From Flavobacteriales bacterium UBA952 (GTDB lineage: Bacteria; Bacteroidota; Bacteroidia; Flavobacteriales_D; Crocinitomicaceae): 64,000 bases of DNA. Positions 17,710-26,567 of the stretch are shown here, piece by piece. Position 1 is the first letter of the stretch; each line of letters starts with the position of its first letter. Under the pieces are notes generated by a model. The model saw nothing but the letters and a program-made list of their open reading frames with translations. It searched no databases and was not told the origin of the DNA. The position numbers were made by a program, and so were the translations under genes. The stretch is from positions 62,001 to 126,000 of the forward strand of contig CAJJBU010000006.1 in assembly GCA_905182495.1 (NCBI GenBank), read 5' to 3'.

Positions 17710-18585
17710 TTAATATCCGTATTTCTTAAGCTTTTGCTCAGAACTACGCCAATCCTTATCTACCTTAACGTAATTGTCTAAAAACACTTTTTTATCTAAA
17801 TAACTTTCTAAATCTATCCTAGATTTTTTACCGATTTTCTGAAGCATCTCTCCACCTTTCCCAATGATAATCCCTTTTTGAGAATCCCTTTCCACAATGA
17901 TTTGAGCACGAATTTTAATAATAAAATCCTCCTCTTTATACTCTTCAATCAGGACTTGGCAGCTATATGGGATTTCCTTTTGACAAAGCAAAAATATTTT
18001 TTCCCGAATAATCTCAGAAATAAAAAAGCGCAAAGGCCTATCCGATAAGTCTTCCTTATCATAGTACGGTGGGCTTTCAGGAATATGCTGTATAATCTCT
18101 TCCCACAACTCGACTACATTAAAATCATGTAACGCAGATATAGGACAAACTTTAGCGTTCGGTAATTGTTTTTTCCAATATTCAATTCTTTTAAAGACCT
18201 CCTCCTGTGAGGATAAATCAATCTTATTTATCAGACAAAAGACAGGTACTGATAACTTCTTTATTCGCTCTAAAGTTTGAACGTGGTTCATTTGACGTTC
18301 AATCGTATCCGTTACAAAAAGCAATACATCCGCATCCTTAATGGATCCTTGAACACTATCCATCATATTGTCATGAAGCTTATAAGCGGAGTTCACAACC
18401 CCTGGCGTGTCAGAGAAAACAACCTGTAAATCGTCTTCGTTGACAATGCCAATGATTCTATGCCTTGTCGTCTGAGCCTTAGATGTAACAATGGATACGC
18501 GCTCACCAACAAGACGGTTCATCAACGTTGACTTTCCAACATTCGGACTTCCTACAATATTTACAAAACCAGATTTATGTGACAT
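17710..18585 (-). CDS. era: GTPase Era
   Basis: A 291-residue GTPase that binds the 3' end of 16S rRNA during 30S assembly. The G domain shows '[14 protein letters not shown]' (12-25), 'TTRHRI', 'FSDTPGV', and 'NKIDL'. The C-terminal KH domain contains 'IIIGKGGEMLQKIGKKSRIDLESYLDKKVFLDNYVKV', with the GKGG loop for RNA contact. It is the first gene of an era-der unit; a TACCTTTG promoter element lies 17 nt upstream. Confidence 0.97.
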   Translation of the reverse strand: MSHKSGFVNIVGSPNVGKSTLMNRLVGERVSIVTSKAQTTRHRIIGIVNEDDLQVVFSDTPGVVNSAYKLHDNMMDSVQGSIKDADVLLFVTDTIERQMNHVQTLERIKKLSVPVFCLINKIDLSSQEEVFKRIEYWKKQLPNAKVCPISALHDFNVVELWEEIIQHIPESPPYYDKEDLSDRPLRFFISEIIREKIFLLCQKEIPYSCQVLIEEYKEEDFIIKIRAQIIVERDSQKGIIIGKGGEMLQKIGKKSRIDLESYLDKKVFLDNYVKVDKDWRSSEQKLKKYGY

Positions 18586-18602
18586 CTTAATTGAATAGGG
18601 CG

Positions 18603-18610
18603 CAAAGGTA
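18603..18610 (-). promoter_or_regulatory. TAnnTTTG promoter element of era-der
   Basis: On the minus strand this reads TACCTTTG, a full match to the Bacteroidota -7 consensus, 17 nt before the era ATG at 18585. The 18586-18761 gap otherwise shows only short AT-rich sequence. Confidence 0.55.
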
Positions 18611-18761
18611 CGATATTTAAAAAGATGTTGTTAATAATTCATTCATTGTATAATTACAAAGAACAAGAAAACCCCTTGAACGTATAAATAAACCAAATAT
18701 ATTTTCTAGAATTGAGGCAAGGGCATCGTATCGCTTCTTTTGCGAATCGATATCGCTCGAT

Positions 18762-19673
18762 TTAATGAATCTTTTGCCTTTGAACCAAATATTGCTGTAA
18801 AATAGGTGCAAAACCCTGAGCCACATCCACTTCAATAAAATCAATATGTAAATTAACACATCGCATTCGAATCTCCTGAAAATGTTCCTTTAATCTGCTT
18901 GCATATTCCTTTCGGATCTCCAAAGGATTTAGCTTTAATCTTTCCCCTGTCTCCATATCAATGAGTTCATGTGGTCTGTTATCAAAGTCCAAATCAAGCT
19001 CCTTTTTCACATCCATCACCTGAAATAAGACCACTTCATGTTTGTTGTGCTTTAAATGTTGAAGCGCCTCAACGATATTGTCAATTTGTCCAGGGTCATC
19101 CAATAAATCTGTAAAGAGAACAACGAGACTCCGTTTTGGGGTTAATTCGGCAATTTCATGCAAGGCTCCTGCAGTACTTGTCTTTTCTTTTTGCTTTGGG
19201 TCATAATTGATAAGACGCTCCTCCATTCGGTCATAAAGTTCTCTATGGTGACGCTGAGACGACTTTATTTCCGACATAAAATCAATTTGTGAACTGAAAA
19301 ACGATATGCCGACCGCATCGCGCTGTCTACGCAATAGCTCCATCAAACTAGCAACCGCATATACAGAAAATTCGAATTTGGAAGAATTTCCTTCCTGAAA
19401 ATACATCGAGCTTGATGAATCAATGACAAACAAGCAACGTAAATTGGTCTCTTCCTCATACTTTTTCGTGTACATCCTCTCCGTCCTGCCGTATAATTTC
19501 CAATCAATATGGCGCGTGGATTCTCCCGTATTATATAACCTATGCTCTGCAAACTCGACAGAAAACCCATGAAATGGACTTTTATGCAATCCGGTAATAA
19601 AGCCCTCTACGACTTGTCGAGCAAGAAGCTCTAGGTTTCCGAAATCGGCAAGTTGAATACGTTCTATTGGCAT
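18762..19673 (-). CDS. DUF58 family protein with von Willebrand A-like fold
   Basis: A 303-residue cytoplasmic protein of the DUF58 family. The N-terminal DUF58 core is 'GEST-RHIDWKLYGRTERMYTKKYEEE' (about 51-77), followed by a vWA-like domain with the metal-site motif 'VIDSSSSM' (DxSxS, about 84-91), 'VLFTDLLDD' and 'QVMDVKKELDLDF'. In many bacteria such genes sit in MoxR-ATPase clusters and are thought to assist complex assembly. Here no MoxR gene is adjacent on this side, and the neighbour upstream is a broken transporter. Start chosen at ATG 19673; length is normal. Confidence 0.85.
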   Translation of the reverse strand: MPIERIQLADFGNLELLARQVVEGFITGLHKSPFHGFSVEFAEHRLYNTGESTRHIDWKLYGRTERMYTKKYEEETNLRCLFVIDSSSSMYFQEGNSSKFEFSVYAVASLMELLRRQRDAVGISFFSSQIDFMSEIKSSQRHHRELYDRMEERLINYDPKQKEKTSTAGALHEIAELTPKRSLVVLFTDLLDDPGQIDNIVEALQHLKHNKHEVVLFQVMDVKKELDLDFDNRPHELIDMETGERLKLNPLEIRKEYASRLKEHFQEIRMRCVNLHIDFIEVDVAQGFAPILQQYLVQRQKIH

Positions 19674-19693
19674 GTGATAAAAATAAGGAAATT

Positions 19694-20577
19694 TTAGCCC
19701 TTTTGAGTTCTTCTGAATCTAAAATATGCATTCATTAAAATTCCAGTTAAAATTAACAAAACCCCAATATTTACAAATAAATTGAGCCGCTCATCAAAGA
19801 CCAAGTACCCGACCAATAATGCATAAATAATTCCCAAGTACTGGAATGGTATAATCACAGAAGAAGAGCCTAGATGAAGTGCTTTGGTTAAAAGTATCTG
19901 AGCAAACTGAGTAAACAAACCTATCACAAGTAACAAAATCCATTCTATACCAATTGGCATTACAAAATTAAAAAAGCACAAAATGGTCATTACCGGAATA
20001 GAGATCATTGGGAAATACAATACAATAGAAATAGGAGCATCAGTTCCTTTTAATTTTACGATTGCCGTATACGCAATCCCTGATATACTAGCAGAAAGGA
20101 TACCTAGACCAATCCAATAAGTCTCAAATATGACCCCCACATAATCTAATACATAGTGTTGAAGGGATATTAAACAAACTCCTATAAAGGCAAGCAACAC
20201 AAATAACCATTGTATTTTATAAATACGCTCGCCAAGAAGTAAAAAAGTAAATAACATCGTGAAAATAGTTGCTAACTTTGCACCAGCTCTGTCATTTGTA
20301 TCGTCATAAAGAACAATATCAGAGCTACCGTACCGGCAACACCTCTTATTATGAGCCATTTTTTATTCACTCCAAAAAAAGGCAGTCCTTTAAAGGAAAT
20401 AATAAGGGAACTCAATATAAAAGATACGATTGAGCGCGCTAATACGAGTTCGTGCGCAGGTAAAGACTGTATTTCATAGGAAGCAAAGTTCCCTCCCTGT
20501 CCAAATATTTTCACAATAAAATTGACGACTAAAAAACAAATACCTGAAAGAACAACGTATAGAATTCCCTTTTTCAC
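19694..20577 (-). pseudogene. EamA/DMT family transporter, frameshifted
   Basis: Two reading frames together make one drug/metabolite-type (EamA) transporter of about ten membrane helices. The first part (20577 down to about 20290) begins 'MKKGILYVVLSGICFLVVNFIVK', includes 'HELVLARSIVSFILSSLII' and 'RGVAGTVALILFFMTIQ', and runs into a stop at 20274-20272. The family sequence continues in another frame from about 20285 as 'LATIFTMLFTFLLLGERIYKIQWLF' to the end at 19694. At the join the usual segment between 'TIQ' and 'PIF/TIF' appears about four residues short, so a small deletion plus frame change is likely, not only one miscalled base. The substrate is unknown. Confidence 0.75.
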
Positions 20578-20600
20578 ATCAATAAGTTATACGGTGAAGG

Positions 20601-20948
20601 TTAATAACCACCTTTCTTTTTTATTTGGTATTTCTTATCTACCAGGATTGTATAGATCTTATCTACAAAGTTTCCTTGAACAAGAATCTCAGAATCTTTA
20701 ATACTACCCCCAACACCGCATTTACTTTTAAGCTCCTTTGCTAAAGTTTTTAGGTCAGCCTCAGTTCCAACAAACCCTTCAATTAAGGTAACCTCTTTAC
20801 CACCTCTGTTTTTTCGATCTAATGAAATATAAAGTCTTTGATTTGAAGGTTCCATTGTTTCTTGCTCTCCATCTGATTCATTATCAAATTGAAAATCTGG
20901 ATTGGTAGAATACACAATATTTACTCGGTTTTTCTTATTCTTATTCAT
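20601..20948 (-). CDS. eIF1/SUI1-like translation initiation factor (YciH family)
   Basis: A 115-residue protein. The C-terminal two-thirds is the SUI1 fold: 'ISLDRKNRGGKEVTLIEGFVG', 'DLKTLAKELKSKCGVGGSIKDSEILVQGNFVDKIYTIL'. The basic RKNRGGK loop and the 'KCGVGGS' turn are diagnostic. In bacteria YciH-type proteins can bind the 30S subunit and influence start-codon choice, but are dispensable in E. coli. The first 30 residues are polar and probably disordered. It has its own promoter and is divergent from wecB. Confidence 0.9.
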   Translation of the reverse strand: MNKNKKNRVNIVYSTNPDFQFDNESDGEQETMEPSNQRLYISLDRKNRGGKEVTLIEGFVGTEADLKTLAKELKSKCGVGGSIKDSEILVQGNFVDKIYTILVDKKYQIKKKGGY

Positions 20949-20977
20949 GTTTAAACTTTGTGTTCTATAAACTGATG

Positions 20978-20985
20978 CAAAAGTA
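20978..20985 (-). promoter_or_regulatory. TAnnTTTG promoter element of the SUI1-like gene
   Basis: Minus-strand TACTTTTG, a full -7 consensus match, 29 nt before the ATG at 20948. Confidence 0.5.
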
Positions 20986-21034
20986 ATACATCCTTTGTAA
21001 GTTAAATATTTAATTTTACGGGAGATAAAGCTCC

Positions 21035-22186
21035 ATGGATAAAAAGAAAATAATAACGATTGTAGGTGCCCGGCCTCAAATCATCAAAGCTTCAGCTATT
21101 AGTCGTGCAATTGATTTGCATTATAAAAATGAGATTAATGAAGTAATTGTGCATACAGGTCAACACTATGATCAAAACATGTCTCAAATATTTTTTGAAG
21201 AACTTGGTATTCCGAACCCTAGCTATAATATCAATGTTGGTTCAGGTAGACATGGACAACAGACTGCAAAAATGATAGAGGGTATTGAAGAAATACTCTT
21301 AAAAGAAAGCCCATTTGCGGTTATTCTTTATGGTGATACAAATTCGACAATAGCAGGCGCTCTTGCTGCGTCTAAGCTTCACATACCTGTTGTTCACATT
21401 GAAGCTGGCCTGAGAAGTTTTAATAAAAAAATGCCTGAAGAAATTAATAGAATAGCATGTGACCATATGTCTAGCTTGCTTTTCTCCCCAACGAAACAAG
21501 GTCTCTTAAACCTAAAAAACGAGGGGTTTTCTATAAATAAAGACGGAAAGGCATCCATGGACAAACCCCACATGTATCACTGTGGAGATATTATGCTTGA
21601 CAATAGTATGTTTTTTAGTCAACTCAAGGACGATTCATCAAAACTGATGGGTCAATTAAACCTGAAGACAGACAACTATGTATTATGCACGATTCACCGA
21701 GATAGCAATACCGATAAAGAATCGAATCTTGTAAATATTTTAAAGGCACTAATAAATTGTCAAAAAGAAACAAAAATGAAAATTGTCCTGCCCTTACATC
21801 CTAGAACTAAGGGTAAAATTGAGCAATTAAAAGACCAAAGTTTTGTGAAGTTATTTGTAGATAATAAAGACATACACTTGTTGCCTCCGGCCGGGTTCAA
21901 TGACATTATAGCCCTTGAAAAAAATGCACGTTTAATTATTACGGATAGCGGAGGACTTCAAAAGGAAGCATACTTTTTTAGAAAACCCTGCGTTATACTA
22001 AGAGACCAAACGGAATGGGTTGAAATAGTAGAGAACGGTAACGCAATACTTACTGGAGCTAATTATGAGAAAATAAATAGCGCCATTGACCATCTATTAA
22101 TGAAAAGTGATTTTACCTACCCTAATCTCTTTGGAGATGGACAAGCTGGTAAATTTATCTGCTCCAAAATTTTAAGCGACCTTTAA
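21035..22186 (+). CDS. wecB: UDP-N-acetylglucosamine 2-epimerase (non-hydrolysing)
   Basis: A 383-residue cytoplasmic enzyme converting UDP-GlcNAc to UDP-ManNAc for surface polysaccharide synthesis. The GT-B fold signatures are complete: 'TIVGARPQIIKASAI' at the N-terminus, 'VHTGQHYDQNMS', 'LYGDTNSTIAGALAA', 'PVVHIEAGLRSFNKKMPEEINR' and near the C-terminus 'IITDSGGLQKEAYFFRKPCVILR' with the conserved DSGG. Length is standard. A GGAG sequence lies 10 nt before the ATG, unusual in this AT-rich, SD-poor genome. The deacetylase gene starts 4 bp after its stop, so the two are co-transcribed. Confidence 0.95.
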   Translation: MDKKKIITIVGARPQIIKASAISRAIDLHYKNEINEVIVHTGQHYDQNMSQIFFEELGIPNPSYNINVGSGRHGQQTAKMIEGIEEILLKESPFAVILYGDTNSTIAGALAASKLHIPVVHIEAGLRSFNKKMPEEINRIACDHMSSLLFSPTKQGLLNLKNEGFSINKDGKASMDKPHMYHCGDIMLDNSMFFSQLKDDSSKLMGQLNLKTDNYVLCTIHRDSNTDKESNLVNILKALINCQKETKMKIVLPLHPRTKGKIEQLKDQSFVKLFVDNKDIHLLPPAGFNDIIALEKNARLIITDSGGLQKEAYFFRKPCVILRDQTEWVEIVENGNAILTGANYEKINSAIDHLLMKSDFTYPNLFGDGQAGKFICSKILSDL

Positions 22187-22190
22187 TTAA

Positions 22191-23480
22191 ATGTTAATAT
22201 TTGTTGAGCAACAGAACGAGCGATTAAAATACACCTTCGATTTTATTTTCAAGGAGAGGGATCTAAATTACACCCTAAGCTCTGACACCAATTATTTTAT
22301 AGAATTCAAAGGGCCTAAATTCAATTACTCATCAATAGATCTAGACCAAGCAATAGGGTTCAAACCATCTCCTTTACTTTTAAACCTTGGACTTGAACAT
22401 TACTCCATAGACAAAAAGTTATTTCACAAAGAACAATGTCTAACCATTAACGGCGTAATGGACCCGATCGCTAGTATATTTTACATCATCACGCGCTATG
22501 AGGAATACAATTCTTCACTAACAGATAAGCATGGTAGGCACCAAGGAACTAAATCCGTTTTGTATCGTTTTGGATGGCACGAAAAAGCAATGTGCGATCG
22601 TTGGAGTGAAGACTTTTTAGCCTATTTAAATGAAAAGTATAACTACGCCTATAATAGAAAAAAATACCTGCCACAAATTGTTCCAACCTTCGATATTGAT
22701 AAGGCTTACGCATACAAGCACAAAGGCCTATTTAGAAACTTTTTAGGTTATTTGAAAGACCTTTATTCGAGAAATAAAGAACAAACTAAAGAAAGAAAAT
22801 CAGTTTTGGAAGGGAGGGAAAAAGACCCTTTTGATAATTATGATAAAATATATGACATCCATAGACGAGGATTCGATGTGAAACTATTTTGGATGCTCGG
22901 TAATTACGGAAAATTTGACAAGAACATTTCCCACAAAAATAGAAGGCATATTCGGTTGATACGCAAGATGAATAAAATTGCTTCGATTGGCATTCATCCC
23001 AGTTACAAATCAAATAGCAATGATTTTTTCATACATAATGAAATCGAAAGACTTCAAAAAATAATAGAAAAGCATGTTAGAATCAGTCGGCAACATTTCC
23101 TAATACTCTCCTTCCCTAAAACATACCAAGCCCTTATAGAACAAGAGATTGAACATGATTATAGTATGGGGTATGCCGATATTGTAGGGTTTCGAGCTGG
23201 CACTGCAAGAGAATTCAACTGGTTCGATGTATCCAAAAACAAGAATACGAGTTTACGTATACATCCTTTTGCATACATGGATGGCACACTAAACGAATAT
23301 TTAAAACTATCCACAAATGAAGCGGAAGAAAGAATCGCACAATTATATCTTGAGACAAAATCCCAAGGCGGTGATTTTCTGTTCCTCTGGCACAATGACA
23401 CCATTGGTGACTATGGTCATTGGAAAGGTTGGTCAAAAGTCCTAGAATTTAGTTTAAGATTAAATGAGATCGCAGATTAA
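22191..23480 (+). CDS. Polysaccharide deacetylase family protein
   Basis: A 429-residue protein without a signal peptide. An N-terminal domain (1-150) with 'ASIFYIITRYEEY' and 'DKHGRHQG' precedes a NodB-type deacetylase barrel. The first metal-binding motif is 'VPTFDIDKAYAYKH' (about 163-176), the second is 'IGIHPSYKSN' (HxxY type), and 'FLFLWHNDTIGDYG' near the end carries a late His. This architecture is common in Bacteroidota surface polysaccharide loci. It probably removes acetyl groups from an intracellular glycan intermediate. It follows wecB by 4 bp, which points to a shared glycan pathway; the exact substrate is not known. Confidence 0.85.
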   Translation: MLIFVEQQNERLKYTFDFIFKERDLNYTLSSDTNYFIEFKGPKFNYSSIDLDQAIGFKPSPLLLNLGLEHYSIDKKLFHKEQCLTINGVMDPIASIFYIITRYEEYNSSLTDKHGRHQGTKSVLYRFGWHEKAMCDRWSEDFLAYLNEKYNYAYNRKKYLPQIVPTFDIDKAYAYKHKGLFRNFLGYLKDLYSRNKEQTKERKSVLEGREKDPFDNYDKIYDIHRRGFDVKLFWMLGNYGKFDKNISHKNRRHIRLIRKMNKIASIGIHPSYKSNSNDFFIHNEIERLQKIIEKHVRISRQHFLILSFPKTYQALIEQEIEHDYSMGYADIVGFRAGTAREFNWFDVSKNKNTSLRIHPFAYMDGTLNEYLKLSTNEAEERIAQLYLETKSQGGDFLFLWHNDTIGDYGHWKGWSKVLEFSLRLNEIAD

Positions 23481-23529
23481 ATATGAATTTTGTCAGAAAT
23501 CTACCACTTACGATTAAATGGCGCATCGA

Positions 23530-24498
23530 TTAAATCGCATTGCGGTCTTTGGTGCGCAAGGCATAATTAAATCCATTGTAAACTGAATAAGCACCAACCT
23601 GACCTTTGGTATTCATTGCTAAGAATCCACATTGTAAACCTGTAACATCATCGTGTTTTGCGATAATTCTCTCTACCGCCATTTTGCAAGCCGCTTGTGG
23701 GTGGTGACCTTGCCTCATTAGCTCAACGACCGTATGACTCCCAGCAATGCGAATAATAGCTTCTCCCAAACCCGTGGCACAAGCCCCTCCAACTTCGTTG
23801 TCGACAAAAAGACCTGCGCCTATTATTGGAGAATCCCCAATTCTACCGTGGAGCTTATACGCCCAACCACTTGTCGTGCACGAACCACTTATGTTGCCAA
23901 ATTCGTCCATAGCAAGCATTCCTATGGTATCATGATTTTCATTATTAATCGTAGGTTTTTTAAATTCATCCTTATGCTCTTTTTTCCATTCCTTCCAATC
24001 CTTTTTCACCTCTTTTAATGGTGTTTTAGCCGTTTCAAAGCCCTCTCTAATGGCAAAAGACCTGGCCCCCTCACCAACTAACATTACGTGCTGCGTCCGG
24101 TCCATAACAGCTCTTGCTACAGAGATTGGATGAAGGATTCCTTCGATACACCCTACGGCACCACAACGAGAATTTTCGTCCATAATACAGGCATCTAATG
24201 TCACATGACCATCGCGATCAGGTCTTCCGCCGATCCCCACACTTCTATTAGTGATGTCAATCTCCGTCACTTTTACACCGGCCTCAACAGCATCTATTGA
24301 TTTTCCAGCATTGTCCAAAATAACCCAGGCCCCTTCATTAGCAGCTATTCCGTGACTCCATGTTGAAATTACGATAGGATTCTTTACAGTAAAATTCGGC
24401 GAGAAATTTTCTTCTGCTAAAGCCATTAGATTATTCGGCTTAAGGACAGATATAAATGCCGATGCCATCCCAAATTTAAAAAACGATCTTCTTTTCAT
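23530..24498 (-). CDS. Isoaspartyl peptidase / N4-glucosaminyl asparaginase, Tat-exported
   Basis: A 322-residue Ntn-hydrolase when started at ATG 24498. This start gives a twin-arginine signal (MKRRSFFKFGMASAF), whereas an upstream in-frame codon at 24531 would overlap mltG. The precursor is expected to self-cleave before the catalytic Thr in 'NENHDTIGMLAMDEFGNISGSCTTSGWAYKLHGRIGDSP'. This motif together with 'GGACATGLGEAIIR' fits the N4-(beta-N-acetylglucosaminyl)-L-asparaginase branch, which splits the GlcNAc-Asn bond of glycoproteins. The twin-Arg signal implies export in folded form. It is the last gene of the dapF-mltG operon, 5 bp after mltG. Confidence 0.88.
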   Translation of the reverse strand: MKRRSFFKFGMASAFISVLKPNNLMALAEENFSPNFTVKNPIVISTWSHGIAANEGAWVILDNAGKSIDAVEAGVKVTEIDITNRSVGIGGRPDRDGHVTLDACIMDENSRCGAVGCIEGILHPISVARAVMDRTQHVMLVGEGARSFAIREGFETAKTPLKEVKKDWKEWKKEHKDEFKKPTINNENHDTIGMLAMDEFGNISGSCTTSGWAYKLHGRIGDSPIIGAGLFVDNEVGGACATGLGEAIIRIAGSHTVVELMRQGHHPQAACKMAVERIIAKHDDVTGLQCGFLAMNTKGQVGAYSVYNGFNYALRTKDRNAI

Positions 24499-24503
24499 AG
24501 TTT

Positions 24504-25577
24504 CTATTTGCGTTGTTCCTGAGTAAGCCAACGGTGAAAATCATTGGCGTTATTAACATGTTGTCGGCCAGATTTCGTGAAGTTATGTCGGCCAGAATAA
24601 TTAGCTTTTGCACACATGAAAATATAATCAACATCAGAGGGCTGAAGCACCGCATTCAAAACATCGGTGCTAACGATACAAATGGGTCCAGGTGGTAAGC
24701 CCGTATTCTTATAGGTGTTGTAAGTGCAATCAATATCTCTATGTTCATATAGCAATCTTTGCACTCCATCTAATTCACTACCCCAACAAAATTTAAAAGT
24801 CGGGTCAGATTGAAGTTTAATATTTTGATTTAAACGATTTAAATATAAACCAGAAATAACCGGCCACTCATCGTGAATTCTAGACTGCTCCGAATAAACA
24901 ATACTTGCTAATGTATATGCCTCACTAGGCTTTTTAAGCCCAATCTCATGGAGCTTAGAAAGTCTATTTTCATTCCAAAATGTTTTAAACTCAGTAGCCA
25001 TTCTATCTGTAAAATCAACTGCGTAGGTATCGTAATAAAAAAGATAGGTGTTCGATAAAAACATTGAAGGAAATTCATTTGCCGTGAATCCATACTTTTC
25101 ACATGTTTGATCATCTAATAAAAAGTCAGCGATACTCGAACTGTCAGCCTGAATATGTTGGGCTACTTTTTGCGCAATTTTAGAAAGTTGATTGGGGCCT
25201 GAACAGTTGTTAAAAGTAACTTGAACCTCTATTTCAGCATTTCCATTACCAAGACGATTCAATTTAAAACCATTCAAAAGGTTACGATAAGAAAGCTTGG
25301 GTTTAATTATATATTTTCCAAAGGCTATGTTGGTTTGGTTCATACTCTTATACCTTCCTACGGCCAAAAAAAGAGCCACATCATCAATGATTTTTAAATC
25401 ATATAAACGACCAGCCAATGTATCTAGACCTGTTGAATCTGTAATATAAAAAGAATGATCTTTCAAATTGATTGTGGTTTTCTGGGAAGCCAAATACAAC
25501 TCAAATTTGGGATACATAAAAACCGCAGCAATGGCCAATACAATAATTAAGACAGAAAATTTTATAAGTTTTGTCAT
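24504..25577 (-). CDS. mltG: Endolytic transglycosylase MltG
   Basis: A 357-residue YceG-family protein that cuts nascent glycan strands and so limits their length. One N-terminal membrane anchor (about 7-23, 'FSVLIIVLAIAAVFMYP') is followed by a LysM-like part. The catalytic domain has 'AYTLASIVYSEQSRIHDEWPVISGLYLNRLNQNIKLQSDPTF' with the catalytic Glu in 'YSEQSR', and 'YNTYKNTGLPPGPICIVSTDVLNAVLQPSDVDYIFM'. All expected motifs are present. It overlaps the GNAT gene before it by 4 bp. Confidence 0.95.
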   Translation of the reverse strand: MTKLIKFSVLIIVLAIAAVFMYPKFELYLASQKTTINLKDHSFYITDSTGLDTLAGRLYDLKIIDDVALFLAVGRYKSMNQTNIAFGKYIIKPKLSYRNLLNGFKLNRLGNGNAEIEVQVTFNNCSGPNQLSKIAQKVAQHIQADSSSIADFLLDDQTCEKYGFTANEFPSMFLSNTYLFYYDTYAVDFTDRMATEFKTFWNENRLSKLHEIGLKKPSEAYTLASIVYSEQSRIHDEWPVISGLYLNRLNQNIKLQSDPTFKFCWGSELDGVQRLLYEHRDIDCTYNTYKNTGLPPGPICIVSTDVLNAVLQPSDVDYIFMCAKANYSGRHNFTKSGRQHVNNANDFHRWLTQEQRK

Positions 25578-26089
25578 ATACTTACTTGATAGATTAATTG
25601 ATCAGGTTTTAATGGATTCTCGATGATTCTTGTATAGCCTAAGGATTCAAATAAAGAAATACTTGCCTTATTACTTTCCTGAATCAAACAATCAATTTTT
25701 CTTAAGCTTAAAACCACCTGAGCATACTCTTGTAACTCAAGTATCGCCTTCTTTGCGAAGCCCATCCTACGCAGCTTTTTTTCGTATACTAAAACCCCTA
25801 TAGTACCTTTCGAATTCGCGAAATCTACATCATAGAGATCCACTATACCAATTGCCTCCTTATTCGAATGTAAACAAATCATCATTCTCAGTTGGCCTGA
25901 ATTTCTTACATCTGTCTGCTGCTCAATCATTGAATAGATCATCTCTAAAGAAACCTTATTTTTAGTTTGAGTTACAAGCTGTGTTTCAGGATCTAGCTCC
26001 CACATATATACGCGCAGCGCATCTGCTTTTTCTACGAGTCGAATATAAATACCTTGAGCTTCAATCATGTAATTGATTAAGTCGTGCAT
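25574..26089 (-). CDS. GNAT family N-acetyltransferase
   Basis: A 171-residue acetyltransferase of the RimJ/SpeG-like type. It begins with 'YIRLVEKADALRVYMWELDPE' and has 'SKGTIGVLVYEKKLRRMGFAKKAILELQEYA' (acetyl-CoA loop RRMGFA, about 109-114), then 'RKIDCLIQESNKASISLFESLGYT'. The target is unknown; RimJ-like enzymes modify protein N-termini and SpeG-like ones polyamines. It overlaps the unknown gene upstream by 29 bp and mltG downstream by 4 bp. Confidence 0.85.
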   Translation of the reverse strand: MHDLINYMIEAQGIYIRLVEKADALRVYMWELDPETQLVTQTKNKVSLEMIYSMIEQQTDVRNSGQLRMMICLHSNKEAIGIVDLYDVDFANSKGTIGVLVYEKKLRRMGFAKKAILELQEYAQVVLSLRKIDCLIQESNKASISLFESLGYTRIIENPLKPDQLIYQVSI

Positions 26090-26567
26090 CTATATCAGTT
26101 AAACTATACTTCAGTATTCCCAACTCTTTCTTTTTTACATTTTTGGAAACCCAACCTTCTATTTTATTTCTGCGCTCTAGCTCATTCAATAAATCAGCTA
26201 ATTTCATAATATAACTAGGCATTTCCAACACTATTTTTATGGGACTCAAGCATGAATTATCTGATGACATCGCATAGGTAAAAGAATCGAAAGCACCCAA
26301 TATTTGAGTCAAAGAAATATTAAATCTTAACTTCACCTTTACGCATTTAATGCTTTTATTATCAACTACTTCATTAACTACAATGCATTTGGAAACATCC
26401 TTTCCATTACTCTTTAAACTAAAAAACATACCACGACTAGAAATACCGATATGGGGAGGTCTTTTGTCGACATGAAAAATCCATAACAATACATCATTCT
26501 CTTCAGAAACTGATGACAATTCAACCGTGGGTTCAAAGCTATATTCAAATACTGATACTGCCTTCAT
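26061..26567 (-). CDS. Hypothetical protein between dapF and GNAT gene
   Basis: A 168-residue soluble protein with no signal peptide. The N-terminal two-thirds looks beta-rich ('VLLWIFHVDKRPPHIGISSRGMFFSLKSNGKD', 'CVKVKLRFN'). A helical stretch follows ('SPIKIVLEMPSYIMKLADLLNELERRNKIEGWV') with a basic 'KNVKKKELG' segment near the end. No family is recognised. It overlaps dapF by 23 bp and the GNAT gene by 29 bp, so it is firmly embedded in the operon and very likely a real gene. Confidence 0.65.
   Translation of the reverse strand: MKAVSVFEYSFEPTVELSSVSEENDVLLWIFHVDKRPPHIGISSRGMFFSLKSNGKDVSKCIVVNEVVDNKSIKCVKVKLRFNISLTQILGAFDSFTYAMSSDNSCLSPIKIVLEMPSYIMKLADLLNELERRNKIEGWVSKNVKKKELGILKYSLTDIDARLNQLHD

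Noticed and set aside
18617..18859. Minus-strand frame of 80 codons overlapping the DUF58 gene end
   Set aside because: Mostly overlaps the DUF58 gene in another frame, no recognisable domain; the DUF58 C-terminus is intact.
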